A stretch of DNA of 64,000 bases from Bradyrhizobium sp. CCBAU 51765 (lineage in GTDB: Bacteria; Pseudomonadota; Alphaproteobacteria; Rhizobiales; Xanthobacteraceae). Below the pieces are notes generated by a model. The model saw nothing but the letters and a program-made list of their open reading frames with translations, did no database searches and was not told the origin of the DNA. The stretch covers positions 2,221,001-2,285,000 of the forward strand of contig NZ_CP030038.1 in the NCBI RefSeq assembly GCF_015291725.1. The letters run 5' to 3'. Below are positions 16,881 to 26,904 of this stretch, one piece after another. Position 1 is the stretch's first letter, and the number at the start of each line of letters is the position of its first letter. Both the position numbers and the translations under genes were made by a program.

Positions 16881-17675
16881 ATGCACCAGTATCAGGACCT
16901 GCTCGAGCGGATTCTTTCAGACGGCGCCGAGAAGACCGACCGGACCGGTACCGGCACGCTTTCCGTGTTCGGCCACCAGATGCGCTTCAATCTGTCCGCC
17001 GGCTTCCCGATGCTGACCACCAAGCGGCTGCCGCTGAAGGCGATCGTGCACGAACTGTTGTGGTTTCTGAAGGGCGACACCAACATCAAATATCTGCGCG
17101 ACAACGGCGTCACCATCTGGGACGAATGGGCGGACGCCAATGGTGATCTCGGCCCGGTGTACGGCCATCAATGGCGCTCCTGGCCCACGGCCGACGGGCG
17201 CAGCATCGACCAGATCGCCAATGTCATCGACATGATCAAGCGCACTCCCGATTCCCGCCGGCTGATCGTCACCGCCTGGAATCCGGCCGACGTCGAGAAG
17301 ATGGCGCTGCCGCCCTGCCACCTGCTGTTCCAGTTCTATGTCGCGAACGGTAAACTGTCGTGCCAGCTCTATCAGCGCTCGGCCGACGTCTTCCTCGGCG
17401 TGCCCTTCAACATCGCCTCCTATGCACTGCTCACCATGATGGTGGCGCAGGTCACCGGGCTGAAGCCCGGCGACTTCGTGCACTCGCTCGGCGACACCCA
17501 TCTTTATTCCAACCATCTGGAGCAGGCGAAGCTCCAGCTCACGCGCGCGCCGCGCGCGCTGCCGGTGATGCGTATCAACCCTGATGTAAAGGACATCTTC
17601 TCCTTCCGCTTCGAGGATTTCGAGCTCGTCGGCTACGATCCGCATCCGCACATCAAGGCGGAAGTCGCGGTCTAG
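16881..17675 (+). CDS. thyA: Thymidylate synthase
   Basis: A 264-residue cytosolic enzyme that methylates dUMP to dTMP using methylene-tetrahydrofolate. The catalytic Cys is in [13 protein letters not shown], and the folate and nucleotide-binding signatures [20 protein letters not shown] and [12 protein letters not shown] are present. Length equals that of the E. coli enzyme. It is followed at five bases by an acetyltransferase gene and then by folA, which regenerates the dihydrofolate that this enzyme produces. Confidence 0.98.
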   Translation: MHQYQDLLERILSDGAEKTDRTGTGTLSVFGHQMRFNLSAGFPMLTTKRLPLKAIVHELLWFLKGDTNIKYLRDNGVTIWDEWADANGDLGPVYGHQWRSWPTADGRSIDQIANVIDMIKRTPDSRRLIVTAWNPADVEKMALPPCHLLFQFYVANGKLSCQLYQRSADVFLGVPFNIASYALLTMMVAQVTGLKPGDFVHSLGDTHLYSNHLEQAKLQLTRAPRALPVMRINPDVKDIFSFRFEDFELVGYDPHPHIKAEVAV

Positions 17676-17680
17676 CGCAG

Positions 17681-18166
17681 ATGTCGTTGGCCATCCGTCG
17701 TGCCCAGGCCGGAGAAGCCGGCCTCGTTCTGTCCTTCATCCGCGAGCTTGCCGAATACGAAAAGCTGTCGCACGAGGTGGAGGCGACCGAGGCTGACATC
17801 GCCGACGCGCTGTTCGGTGATAGGCCGCAACTCTATTGCGCGATCGCCGAATGGAACGGTGAGCCGGTCGGCTTCGCGGTGTGGTTTGCGAATTTCTCTA
17901 CCTTCAGCGGCCGCCACGGCATCTATCTCGAAGATCTCTACGTGCGGCCGTCGCATCGGGGCAGGGGCCTCGGCAAGGCGCTGCTGGTCTATCTCGCCAG
18001 GGAATGCGTCGAGAACGGCTGGTCGCGCCTGCAATGGGCGGTGCTCGACTGGAACGCGCCGTCGATCGCGTTCTACAAGTCGTTGGGCGCCGTCATGATG
18101 GACGACTGGACGCTATGCCGCGTCACCGGGCCTGCGCTGAAGCGGCTTGCCGGGAGTGAGTCCTGA
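17681..18166 (+). CDS. GNAT-family N-acetyltransferase (diamine acetyltransferase-like)
   Basis: A 161-residue acetyltransferase. It resembles the spermidine/spermine acetyltransferase branch: IRELAEYEKLSHEVEAT near the start, then GIYLEDLYVRPSHRGRGLGKALL with the acetyl-CoA loop, and NAPSIAFYKSLGA. It sits between thyA and folA and its stop overlaps the folA start (TGATG), so it belongs to that operon. The substrate is not proven. Confidence 0.85.
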   Translation: MSLAIRRAQAGEAGLVLSFIRELAEYEKLSHEVEATEADIADALFGDRPQLYCAIAEWNGEPVGFAVWFANFSTFSGRHGIYLEDLYVRPSHRGRGLGKALLVYLARECVENGWSRLQWAVLDWNAPSIAFYKSLGAVMMDDWTLCRVTGPALKRLAGSES

Positions 18167-18699
18167 TGGAGATCGTCTTCGTCGTCGCGATTGCGGAGAA
18201 CGGCGTCATCGGCGCCGGCAACGCCATTCCGTGGCGACTGAAATCCGACATGGCCCGTTTCAAGGCGCTCACGATCGGCAAGCCGGTGATCATGGGCCGC
18301 AAGACCTTCGAATCCCTGCGCCGGCCGCTGCCGGGCCGCACCAACATCGTGATCACGCGCGATGCGGCTTATCGTGCCGCGGGCGCCCTCGTCACGACGT
18401 CGGCTGCGGAGGCGGAGGCGGTCGCGCGCGGCGATGCCCTGCGGCGTTCGGTCACTGAGATCGCGGTGATCGGCGGCGCCGAGATCTACCGGCAATGGCT
18501 CGATCGCGCCGATCGCCTCGAAATCACCGAAGTGCACGCGCGGCCCGAAGGCGACACGCGTTTCGACATCGACAAGTCCGGGTGGGAGGAGACCACGCGC
18601 ATCCGTCATCCTGCCGGACCCGACGACAGCGCCGACTTCTCCTATGTGACATATCGTCGGCGGGCGGCCATTAACCGCATTCGCCAATGTTTACATTGA
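18166..18699 (+). CDS. folA: Dihydrofolate reductase
   Basis: A 177-residue enzyme reducing dihydrofolate with NADPH. Motifs: VVAIAENGVIGAGNAIPWRL at the N-terminus, GRKTFESLRRPLPGRTNIV for NADPH binding, and AVIGGAEIYRQWLDRADRLEI. It follows thyA and the acetyltransferase gene in one operon with start-stop overlap. Confidence 0.96.
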   Translation: MEIVFVVAIAENGVIGAGNAIPWRLKSDMARFKALTIGKPVIMGRKTFESLRRPLPGRTNIVITRDAAYRAAGALVTTSAAEAEAVARGDALRRSVTEIAVIGGAEIYRQWLDRADRLEITEVHARPEGDTRFDIDKSGWEETTRIRHPAGPDDSADFSYVTYRRRAAINRIRQCLH

Positions 18700-18743
18700 C
18701 TTTTTCGTCCCCGAGCATAGCTCGGAAGGCAGCCCGGGTTGCG

Positions 18744-18772
18744 TTGTAAGGGACCTGTCTCTCCCCTATAAA
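18744..18772 (+). promoter_or_regulatory. Candidate promoter of hflK
   Basis: TTGTAA (18744-18749) and TATAAA (18767-18772) are separated by exactly 17 bases and lie 56 bases ahead of the hflK start. The CCCCTATAAAG context also resembles the -10 of alphaproteobacterial heat-shock sigma factor promoters, which would fit a membrane protease regulator, but the -35 element does not decide between the two. Confidence 0.5.
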
Positions 18773-18827
18773 GCCGGACCGGACAAAGCGGGCGGGGGCA
18801 ATTCCACCCTGCCGAGGAGATCATCGA

Positions 18828-19967
18828 ATGCCGTGGAAGAATCAGGGCGGTGGCCCATGGGGCTCGGGTCCAAAGGGACCATGGGGCTCAGGCCCGCAAC
18901 CGGTCGGGCCGAGGCCGCCGGATCTGGAAGACCTTCTGCGGCGCGGCCAGGACCGCCTCCAGCAGATCATGCCGGGCGGCTATTTTTCCGGTATCGGCAT
19001 CACGCTGATCATCCTGCTCATCGTTGCATTCTGGCTGCTGTCGGGCTTCTTCCGCGTGCAGTCCGAAGAGCTCGGCGTCGTGCTGCGCTTCGGCAAGCAT
19101 GTCCGCACCGTACAGCCGGGCCTGAACTATCATCTGCCTTATCCGATCGAGACCGTGCTGCTGCCGAAGGCGCTGCGCGTCAACACCACCTCCATCGGCA
19201 TGACGCTGATCGACGATCCGGCGCGGCGCGGCCGCTCCATTCGCGACGTGCCTGAAGAGAGCCTGATGCTGACCGGCGACGAGAACATCGTCGACGTCGA
19301 CTTTACCGTGCTCTGGCGCATCAAGCCGGACGGCGTCGGCGACTTCCTCTTCAACATCCAGAATCCCGAAGGCACCGTGAAGGCGGTCGCCGAGAGCGCG
19401 ATGCGCGAGGTGATCGGCCGCTCGCAGATCCAGCCGATCCTGACCGGCGCGCGGAACGTCACCGAGCAGAACGTGCATGAACTGATCCAGAAGACCCTGG
19501 ATAGCTACGGCGCGGGTATCCAGATCAGCCAGGTGCAGATGCAGAAGGTGGATCCGCCGGCGCAGGTGATCGATGCCTTCCGCGACGTACAGGCGGCGCG
19601 CGCCAATCTCGAGCAGCTGCAAAACGAAGCCCAGACCTACGCCAACCAGGTGGTGCCGCAGGCGCGCGGCCGTGCCGCGCAGATCCTGCAGGCTGCCGAA
19701 GGCTACAAGGAGCAGGCGGTCGCCGAAGCCAAGGGCCAGAGCGCGCGCTTCCTGAAGGTCTATGACGAGTACAAGAAGGCGCCCGATGTGACGCGCGAAC
19801 GGATCTATCTGGAGACCATGGAACGCGTGCTCGGTGGCGCGGACAAGCTCATTTATGACGGCGGCAGCGCCTCGGGGCAGGGCATCGTGCCCTATCTCCC
19901 GCTTCCCGAACTGACGACCAAGCGGCCGCCTACCACCGGTCCGCAGTCGAGCGGAGGCAGCCGATGA
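18828..19967 (+). CDS. hflK: FtsH protease modulator HflK
   Basis: A 379-residue membrane protein of the SPFH/prohibitin class. Residues 1-30 are a Gly/Pro/Trp-rich tail (GGGPWGSGPKGPWGSG). One membrane helix lies at about 58-78, followed by the SPFH domain and a coiled coil at about 255-320. With HflC it forms a large complex around FtsH and limits its activity towards membrane proteins. It overlaps hflC by four bases. Confidence 0.95.
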   Translation: MPWKNQGGGPWGSGPKGPWGSGPQPVGPRPPDLEDLLRRGQDRLQQIMPGGYFSGIGITLIILLIVAFWLLSGFFRVQSEELGVVLRFGKHVRTVQPGLNYHLPYPIETVLLPKALRVNTTSIGMTLIDDPARRGRSIRDVPEESLMLTGDENIVDVDFTVLWRIKPDGVGDFLFNIQNPEGTVKAVAESAMREVIGRSQIQPILTGARNVTEQNVHELIQKTLDSYGAGIQISQVQMQKVDPPAQVIDAFRDVQAARANLEQLQNEAQTYANQVVPQARGRAAQILQAAEGYKEQAVAEAKGQSARFLKVYDEYKKAPDVTRERIYLETMERVLGGADKLIYDGGSASGQGIVPYLPLPELTTKRPPTTGPQSSGGSR

Positions 19968-20860
19968 GGTCCCCGGTTACAGGTTTCGTCACGCTGCTTG
20001 GGCTGCTTCTGGTCCTGATCGTAGCCTACATGTCGCTGTTCACGGTGCAGCAGACCGAGCAGACGATCGTGCTCCAGTTCGGCCGGCCCGTCGACGTCGT
20101 CACCGCGCCCGGACTGCATTTCAAGGCGCCGTGGAACTCGGTGATCAACATCGACAAGCGGATCCTCGACCTGGAGAATCCGTCGCAGGAAGCGATCGCG
20201 TCCGATCAGAAGCGGCTCGTGGTCGACGCCTTCGCGCGCTACCGCATCAAGGATGCGTTGCGCTTCTATCAGAGCATCGGCTCGATCCAGGCTGCCAACG
20301 TCCAGCTCACCACGCTCCTGAACGCGGCGCTGCGCCGCGTGCTCGGCGAGGTCACCTTCATCAATGTGGTGCGCGACGACCGCGAGAAGCTGATGCTGCG
20401 CATCCGCGACCAGCTCGATCGCGAGGCCGACGGCTACGGCATCGAGGTCGTCGACGTCCGGATCCGCCGCGCCGACCTGCCGGATCAGAACAGCCAGGCG
20501 GTCTACCAGCGCATGAAGACCGAGCGCGAGCGCGAGGCCGCCGAGTTCCGTGCACAGGGCGGCCAGAAGGCGCAGGAGATCAAGTCCAAGGCCGACCGCG
20601 AGGCCACCGTGATCGAGGCAGAAGCGAGGTCGCAGGCCGAGCAGACGCGCGGCATTGGCGACGCCGAGCGCAACCGCCTGTTCGCCGAGGCTTACGGCAA
20701 GGACCCCGACTTCTTCGCCTTCTACCGGTCGATGACGGCCTATGAGAACGGGCTTCGTTCGAACGACACCCGCTTCCTGCTGCGACCGGAGTCGGATTTC
20801 TTCCGGTACTTCAGCAACCCGTCCGGCAAGATGGCGACCGAGACGCCAGCGAAGCCGTAA
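19964..20860 (+). CDS. hflC: FtsH protease modulator HflC
   Basis: A 298-residue partner of HflK. One N-terminal membrane helix (residues 5-27), the SPFH domain starting VQQTEQTIVLQFGRPVDVV, and a C-terminal helical part with EREREAAEFRAQGGQKAQ. Start ATGA overlap with hflK means coupled synthesis. The transcript ends at a perfect terminator just downstream. Confidence 0.96.
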   Translation: MRSPVTGFVTLLGLLLVLIVAYMSLFTVQQTEQTIVLQFGRPVDVVTAPGLHFKAPWNSVINIDKRILDLENPSQEAIASDQKRLVVDAFARYRIKDALRFYQSIGSIQAANVQLTTLLNAALRRVLGEVTFINVVRDDREKLMLRIRDQLDREADGYGIEVVDVRIRRADLPDQNSQAVYQRMKTEREREAAEFRAQGGQKAQEIKSKADREATVIEAEARSQAEQTRGIGDAERNRLFAEAYGKDPDFFAFYRSMTAYENGLRSNDTRFLLRPESDFFRYFSNPSGKMATETPAKP

Positions 20861-20867
20861 GCTAGAC

Positions 20868-20893
20868 AAGGGCGGCCGGTCTGGCCGCCCTTT
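20868..20893 (+). terminator. Rho-independent terminator after hflC
   Basis: AAGGGCGGCC, a short loop GGTCT, and GGCCGCCCTT then TTG. The stem is perfect and lies eight bases after the hflC stop. Confidence 0.8.
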
Positions 20894-20932
20894 GTCCAGA
20901 CAAGAACAGCATAACGGGGAGGTTCCATTCCG

Positions 20933-21139
20933 ATGAGGTCCATTGCGTTCGCCGACTTCCTCATCGGCCTAGGCATCCTGTTCGTGCTCGAAGGCTTGAT
21001 GTTCGCAGCCAGTCCCAACTGGATGCGCAAAGCCATGAAGAGCGCCATCGCGACGCCGGACAACGTGCTGCGGGCGGTCGGGATCGGTTCGGCCGTGGCC
21101 GGTCTGGTCCTGATCTGGGTTATCCGGCGCCCGATTTAG
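20933..21139 (+). CDS. DUF2065 family small membrane protein
   Basis: A 68-residue protein with two hydrophobic helices (about residues 4-24 and 45-65) and the pattern FLIGLGILFVLEGLMFAASP, typical of DUF2065. Genes of this family are often placed next to hflC, as here, though their function is unknown. A GGGGAGG ribosome binding site precedes the ATG. Because a terminator separates it from hflC, it may have its own promoter or rely on read-through. Confidence 0.85.
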   Translation: MRSIAFADFLIGLGILFVLEGLMFAASPNWMRKAMKSAIATPDNVLRAVGIGSAVAGLVLIWVIRRPI

Positions 21140-21282
21140 GGCATCAGGCCAACGCCAAAGTGAAGGCGCCAGACCGGTTTTCGTCGTATTGTCGGTGTCT
21201 TGAGGCCCGTTAAGCTCCGCGCTTGCGCCGTGCCCCCGTTCGAGCGCAGTCTGGCGCCGAATCCCTTTGTCTGGAGATCACA

Positions 21283-22803
21283 ATGACCGCTGCCACCACT
21301 GCCCCGTCCCGCTCGCGCCGTTGCGTGCGACTTGGTGTGCGAATTGGGCTGGCCGCGCTCGCCGTCGGTGCTTTCAGCGCGTTCGGCACGCCGGCCCATG
21401 CGCGCGGACCGGATGGCATCGCCGACGTCGCCGAGAAGGTGATCGACGCGGTCGTCAACATCTCGACGTCCCAGACGGTCGAGGCCAAGGGCGGCGGCGG
21501 CGGCAGCAACACCATGCCGCAACTGCCGCCCGGCTCGCCGTTCGAAGAGTTCTTCGACGACTTCTTCAAGAACCGCCGGGGTCCCGGGGGCGGCAGCAAG
21601 GGCGGCGACAACGCGCCGCGCAAGACCAACTCGCTCGGCTCGGGCTTCATCATCGACGCATCAGGCGTCGTCGTCACCAACAACCACGTCATTGCGGACG
21701 CCGACGAGATCCACGTCATCCTCAACGACGGCACCAAGATCAAGGCCGAGCTGGTCGGCGTCGACAAGAAGACCGATCTCGCCGTGCTCAAGATCAAGCC
21801 GCCGAAGCCGCTGGTCGCGGTCAAGTTCGGCGACTCCGACAAGCTGCGCCTGGGCGACTGGGTGGTCGCGATCGGCAACCCCTTCAGCCTGGGAGGCACG
21901 GTGACCGCCGGCATCGTCTCGGCCAAGAACCGCGATATCTCATCAGGACCATACGACAGCTACATCCAGACCGACGCCTCCATCAATCGCGGCAATTCCG
22001 GCGGTCCGCTGTTCAACCTCGACGGAGACGTCATCGGCGTCAACACGCTGATCATCTCCCCATCCGGCGGCTCGATCGGCATCGGTTTCGCCGTGCCGTC
22101 GAAGACAGTGGTGGGGGTCGTCGATCAGCTCCGCCAGTTCGGCGAACTGCGCCGCGGCTGGCTTGGGGTGCGCATCCAGAGCGTCACTGACGAGATCGCC
22201 GAGAGTCTCAACATCAAGCCGGCGCGCGGTGCGCTCGTTGCCGGCGTCGACGACAAGGGCCCGGCCAAGCCCGCCGGCATCGAGCCCGGCGACGTCGTCG
22301 TCAAGTTCGACGGCAAGGACGTCAAGGACCCGAAGGACCTCTCCCGCGTCGTCGCCGACACGGCGGTCGGCAAGGAGGTCGACGTCGTCGTCATCCGCAA
22401 GGGGCAGGAAGAGACGAAGAAGGTCACGCTGGGCCGCCTCCAGGATCCCGACAAGGTGCAGGCTGCGGTGAAGACCGACGAGCCGGCGCCGGAGAAGCTG
22501 GTGACGCAGAAGGCGCTTGGCCTTGATCTCGCGTCGCTGAACAAGGATCTGCGCACGCGCTACAAGATCAAGGACAGCGTCAAGGGCGTGGTCGTCACCA
22601 ATGTCGACGCCAATTCCGACGCAGCCGAGAAGCGCCTGTCCGCCGGCGACGTCATCGTCGAGGTGGCGCAGGAGGCGGTGTCGAGCGGCGCCGACATCCA
22701 GAAGCGGGTCGATCAGCTCAAGAAGGACGGCAAGAAATCGGTGCTGCTGCTGGTCTCCAACGGCGACGGCGAGCTGCGGTTCGTTGCGCTGAGCGTGCAG
22801 TAG
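21283..22803 (+). CDS. degP: Do-family periplasmic serine protease (HtrA/DegP)
   Basis: A 506-residue periplasmic protease and chaperone. A signal peptide covers about residues 1-39 (ending at PAHARG). The catalytic triad is His135 (TNNHVIAD), Asp165 (KTDLAVLKI) and Ser239 (RGNSGGPLFN). Two PDZ domains follow, at about 300-390 and 415-500. A Gly-rich stretch lies in the loop before the protease domain. The start at 21283 is chosen because it gives a normal signal peptide; the open frame extends 20 codons upstream. It follows hflKC and DUF2065, all envelope quality-control genes. Confidence 0.95.
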   Translation: MTAATTAPSRSRRCVRLGVRIGLAALAVGAFSAFGTPAHARGPDGIADVAEKVIDAVVNISTSQTVEAKGGGGGSNTMPQLPPGSPFEEFFDDFFKNRRGPGGGSKGGDNAPRKTNSLGSGFIIDASGVVVTNNHVIADADEIHVILNDGTKIKAELVGVDKKTDLAVLKIKPPKPLVAVKFGDSDKLRLGDWVVAIGNPFSLGGTVTAGIVSAKNRDISSGPYDSYIQTDASINRGNSGGPLFNLDGDVIGVNTLIISPSGGSIGIGFAVPSKTVVGVVDQLRQFGELRRGWLGVRIQSVTDEIAESLNIKPARGALVAGVDDKGPAKPAGIEPGDVVVKFDGKDVKDPKDLSRVVADTAVGKEVDVVVIRKGQEETKKVTLGRLQDPDKVQAAVKTDEPAPEKLVTQKALGLDLASLNKDLRTRYKIKDSVKGVVVTNVDANSDAAEKRLSAGDVIVEVAQEAVSSGADIQKRVDQLKKDGKKSVLLLVSNGDGELRFVALSVQ

Positions 22804-22827
22804 GAAACGCGTAGCCTCACACCCGCT

Positions 22828-22908
22828 GTCATTCCGGGATGGTGCGCAAGCACCAGACCCGGAATCTCGAGATTCCGGGTTCGATGCTTCGCATCGCCCC
22901 GGAATGAC
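22828..22908. repeat. REP-like palindrome after degP
   Basis: Starts GTCATTCCGGG (22828) and ends CCCCGGAATGAC (22908), with an inner inverted pair CCGGAATCTCGAGATTCCGG around 22860. The same ends occur after ilvC at 30845-30883. It lies between the convergent ends of degP and serB and may serve as a two-way terminator. Confidence 0.7.
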
Positions 22909-22919
22909 AGATAGAAAAT

Positions 22920-23825
<906 letters not shown>

Positions 23826-23835
23826 TGAGGGTTTC

Positions 23836-24774
23836 GTGAGCGAGGGGCATTCAAGCAAGGCCGTGCTTATCGCAGGCCCGACCGCCAGCGGCAAGTCGGC
23901 GCTGGCGCTCGAGCTTGCGCTCGCCACCGGCGGCGTCGTCATCAATGCCGATTCCATGCAGGTCTACCGCGACCTCCGCATCATCACGGCGCGGCCGACG
24001 GCGGCGGACGAGGCGCGCGTGGCGCATCGTCTCTATGGCCATGTCGATGCCGCCGTGAACTTCTCGGCTGGTGCCTGGGTAAGCGACGCGGCGAAGGCGC
24101 TCGATGAAGCAAGGGCTCAAGGCCGTCTGCCGATCTTCATCGGCGGCACAGGGCTCTATTTCAAGGCTCTGACGGCCGGCCTCTCCGTGGTGCCGCCGAT
24201 CCCTGCCGAGGTGCGGGAGGATGTGCGTGCGCGGTTGGAACGGAATGGCGTCGAGGCGCTGCACGTGGAACTTGCGCGCCGGGACCCAGCTGCAGCCGAG
24301 CGATTGAACCTGCGCGACCGCACGCGGATTGCCCGCGCGCTCGAGGTGATCGAGGCGACCGGGCGTTCACTTCTCGACTGGCACCGGGAGGGACAGCCAC
24401 CGCTGCTGCCGAAGGACAGCTTTCGCGCGGTGTTTCTCGCGCCCGAGCGGGATGAGCTCTATGCCCGCATCGATGCCCGCTTCGGCGCCATGTTGGGGGC
24501 CGGCGCGTTGAGGGAGGTCGAGCGGCTCGCCGCCAGACACCTCGATCCGCTGCTGCCGGCGATGAAGGCCCATGGCGTGCCGGCCCTGATCCGGCATCTG
24601 CGCGGCGAGCTCAGCGTGGAGGAGGCCGCCAGCATCGGCCGCGCCGACACCCGCCACTACGCCAAACGGCAGTTCACCTGGTTCCGGCACCAATTGCCGG
24701 AATTCGAATGGGTCAAGCCGGAGGAGGCAAGGGGTTGGCTCGCGGCGGTCGCGAATGCGGCGGACCCGGGTTGA
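23836..24774 (+). CDS. miaA: tRNA dimethylallyltransferase
   Basis: A 312-residue enzyme that adds an isopentenyl group to A37 of tRNAs reading UNN codons. The P-loop is [15 protein letters not shown] near the start, followed by [20 protein letters not shown] and later [14 protein letters not shown]. The start is GTG at 23836, with TGAGGG five bases before it; the open frame continues upstream only as a shadow over serB. Length agrees with the family. Confidence 0.95.
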   Translation: MSEGHSSKAVLIAGPTASGKSALALELALATGGVVINADSMQVYRDLRIITARPTAADEARVAHRLYGHVDAAVNFSAGAWVSDAAKALDEARAQGRLPIFIGGTGLYFKALTAGLSVVPPIPAEVREDVRARLERNGVEALHVELARRDPAAAERLNLRDRTRIARALEVIEATGRSLLDWHREGQPPLLPKDSFRAVFLAPERDELYARIDARFGAMLGAGALREVERLAARHLDPLLPAMKAHGVPALIRHLRGELSVEEAASIGRADTRHYAKRQFTWFRHQLPEFEWVKPEEARGWLAAVANAADPG

Positions 24775-24868
24775 CGCGCTTTTGTGCGCGGTTCCGGGAA
24801 TTTACCTCTCGCCGAACCCCGGGAACACCGCTACACTGCCGAAATCGCGCGGGAGCGGCCGCATTGCC

Positions 24869-24896
24869 TTGACATCCGGGCTTTGGCCGCTATGTT
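24869..24896 (+). promoter_or_regulatory. Promoter of the ilvB leader
   Basis: TTGACA (24869-24874), a perfect -35, is followed after 16 bases by TATGTT (24891-24896). Transcription would start near 24903, giving a leader of about 200 bases before ilvB. Confidence 0.75.
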
Positions 24897-24928
24897 TCGC
24901 GCAACCTTTGGGAAGCCGATCGCCTGCC

Positions 24929-24994
24929 ATGCGTAACATTATTACCAAACTCCTTATCGCCGTCGTACCCAGGCACACCGCCGGGGATGGCTAG
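24929..24994 (+). CDS. ilv operon leader peptide
   Basis: A 21-residue reading frame, MRNIITKLLIAVVPRHTAGD and a final G, followed by TAG. It contains seven branched-chain codons in ten positions: Ile-Ile, Leu-Leu-Ile, Val-Val. This is the composition expected of a leader peptide that senses charged tRNAs for isoleucine, leucine and valine. It lies between the promoter and a rho-independent terminator upstream of ilvB. No strong ribosome binding site is apparent. Confidence 0.85.
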   Translation: MRNIITKLLIAVVPRHTAGDG

Positions 24995-25046
24995 CTGCCA
25001 TCCACAAGACAGGCGGTGTGCATGGGCCCTCTTCGGGGCCTTTTTT
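24973..25046 (+). promoter_or_regulatory. Transcription attenuator of ilvBH
   Basis: Three structures can form in the leader RNA. A ten-base perfect stem pairs GCACACCGCC (24973-24982) with GGCGGTGTGC (25012-25021). A smaller hairpin GGATGGC/GCCATCC lies inside it. A terminator hairpin GGCCC/GGGCC (25025-25040) is followed by six T. When ribosomes stall on the Ile/Leu/Val codons upstream, the balance of these structures would change and let transcription reach ilvB. The arrangement is that of amino acid attenuators; which structures exclude each other was not computed. Confidence 0.8.
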
Positions 25047-25103
25047 ATTTCCCGAACCCGACACGAACGAAGCCGCTGACAACAGCGCATCCGGAGCAAG
25101 CCA

Positions 25104-26879
25104 ATGAGCGAGAAAAGCCACGATCCGAACCAGATGACCGGCGCCGCGATGATCGTCCGCGCGCTCATCGATCACGGCGTGACCGACATTTTCGGCTATC
25201 CGGGTGGTGCGGTGCTTCCGATCTATGATGAGATCTTCCAGCAGAGCGAGGTCCAGCACATCCTGGTCCGCCACGAGCAGGGCGCCGGCCATGCCGCCGA
25301 GGGCTATGCGCGTTCGACCGGCAAGCCGGGCGTTGCGCTGGTCACCTCCGGTCCCGGCGCCACCAACATGGTGACGCCACTCACCGACGCGCTGATGGAC
25401 TCGATCCCGCTGGTCTGCATCTCCGGCCAGGTGCCGACGCATCTGATCGGCAACGACGCGTTCCAGGAATGCGACACCGTCGGCATCACGCGTCCCTGCA
25501 CCAAGCACAATTGGCTGGTGCGCGACGTCAACGATCTCGCCAAGGTGCTGCACGAAGCCTTCTATGTCGCGACCTCCGGCCGTCCCGGCCCGGTGCTGGT
25601 CGATGTTCCCAAGGACGTGCAGTTCGCGACCGGCACCTATCACCCGCCGCGCAAGTCCGACGTGCACCGCTCCTACGCACCGCGCGTGAAAGGCGATGCG
25701 ACGCAGATCCGCAAGGCTGTGGCTCTGCTGGCCAATGCCAAGCGCCCCGTGATCTACAGTGGCGGCGGCGTCATCAATTCCGGTCCTGAAGCCACCAAGC
25801 TGCTGCGCGAGCTGGTCGAGGTCACCGGTTTTCCGATCACCTCTACGCTGATGGGCCTGGGCGCCTATCCGGCGTCGGGCAAGAACTGGCTCGGCATGCT
25901 CGGCATGCACGGCACCTACGAGGCCAACATGACGATGCATGATTGCGACGTCATGCTGTGCGTCGGCGCGCGCTTCGACGACCGCATCACCGGCCGCGTC
26001 GATGCGTTCTCGCCCGGCTCGAAGAAGATCCACATCGACATCGATCCGTCCTCGATCAACAAGAACATCCGCGTCGACGTGCCGATCATCGGCGATTGCG
26101 GCAACATCCTCGGCGACATCCTCCAGGTGTTCAAGGCGGAGGCGAAGAAGCCCGACATCAAGAGCTGGTGGCAGCAGATCGCGCAGTGGCGCGCCCGCAA
26201 CTCGCTCTATTACAAGAAGAGCAACGACGTCATCCTGCCGCAGCACGCGATCCAGAGCCTGTTCGAGGCGACGCGCGGCAAGGACACCTACATCACGACC
26301 GAGGTCGGCCAGCACCAGATGTGGGCGGCGCAGTTCTACGGCTTCGAGGAGCCGCATCGCTGGATGACGTCGGGCGGTCTCGGCACCATGGGCTATGGCC
26401 TGCCGGCGGCGGTCGGCGTGCAGGTCGCCCATCCCGACAGTCTCGTCATCGACATCGCGGGCGATGCCTCGGTGCAGATGACGATGCAGGAGATGTCGAC
26501 GGCCGTGCAGTACGAGCTGCCGATCAAGATATTCATCCTGAACAACCAGTACATGGGCATGGTGCGCCAGTGGCAGCAGCTGCTGCACGGCAACCGGCTG
26601 TCGCATTCCTATTCGGAGGCGCTGCCGGATTTTGTCAAGCTCGCGGAAGCCTATGGCGCCGTCGGCCTCCAGGTGCACAAGCCCGCCGATCTCGAGGGCG
26701 CCATCAAGGAGATGATCTCGGTCAAGCGCCCCGTGCTGTTCGACTGCCGCGTCGCCGCGCTGGAAAACTGCTTCCCGATGATCCCCTCCGGCAAGGCGCA
26801 CAACGAGATGCTGCTGCCGGAGCAGGCGAACGATGAAGCCACGGCGAAGGCATTCGCCGGCGGCAAGGCGCTGGTGTGA
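25104..26879 (+). CDS. ilvB: Acetolactate synthase, large (catalytic) subunit
   Basis: A 591-residue thiamine diphosphate enzyme, first step of Val/Leu/Ile synthesis. The N-terminal domain has GVTDIFGYPGGAVLPIYDE and the catalytic Glu region VRHEQGAGHAAEGYAR; the C-terminal ThDP-binding motif is IAGDASVQMTMQEMSTA followed by NNQYMGMV. It is followed by the regulatory subunit after 25 bases. Expression should be controlled by the leader attenuator upstream. Confidence 0.97.
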   Translation: MSEKSHDPNQMTGAAMIVRALIDHGVTDIFGYPGGAVLPIYDEIFQQSEVQHILVRHEQGAGHAAEGYARSTGKPGVALVTSGPGATNMVTPLTDALMDSIPLVCISGQVPTHLIGNDAFQECDTVGITRPCTKHNWLVRDVNDLAKVLHEAFYVATSGRPGPVLVDVPKDVQFATGTYHPPRKSDVHRSYAPRVKGDATQIRKAVALLANAKRPVIYSGGGVINSGPEATKLLRELVEVTGFPITSTLMGLGAYPASGKNWLGMLGMHGTYEANMTMHDCDVMLCVGARFDDRITGRVDAFSPGSKKIHIDIDPSSINKNIRVDVPIIGDCGNILGDILQVFKAEAKKPDIKSWWQQIAQWRARNSLYYKKSNDVILPQHAIQSLFEATRGKDTYITTEVGQHQMWAAQFYGFEEPHRWMTSGGLGTMGYGLPAAVGVQVAHPDSLVIDIAGDASVQMTMQEMSTAVQYELPIKIFILNNQYMGMVRQWQQLLHGNRLSHSYSEALPDFVKLAEAYGAVGLQVHKPADLEGAIKEMISVKRPVLFDCRVAALENCFPMIPSGKAHNEMLLPEQANDEATAKAFAGGKALV

Positions 26880-26904
26880 CAAGAGAGATTTGAAGGGGAC
26901 GATA

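Noticed and set aside
24954..26882. Frame of 642 codons on the minus strand opposite ilvB
   Set aside because: Shadow of a conserved enzyme gene with all thiamine-diphosphate motifs.
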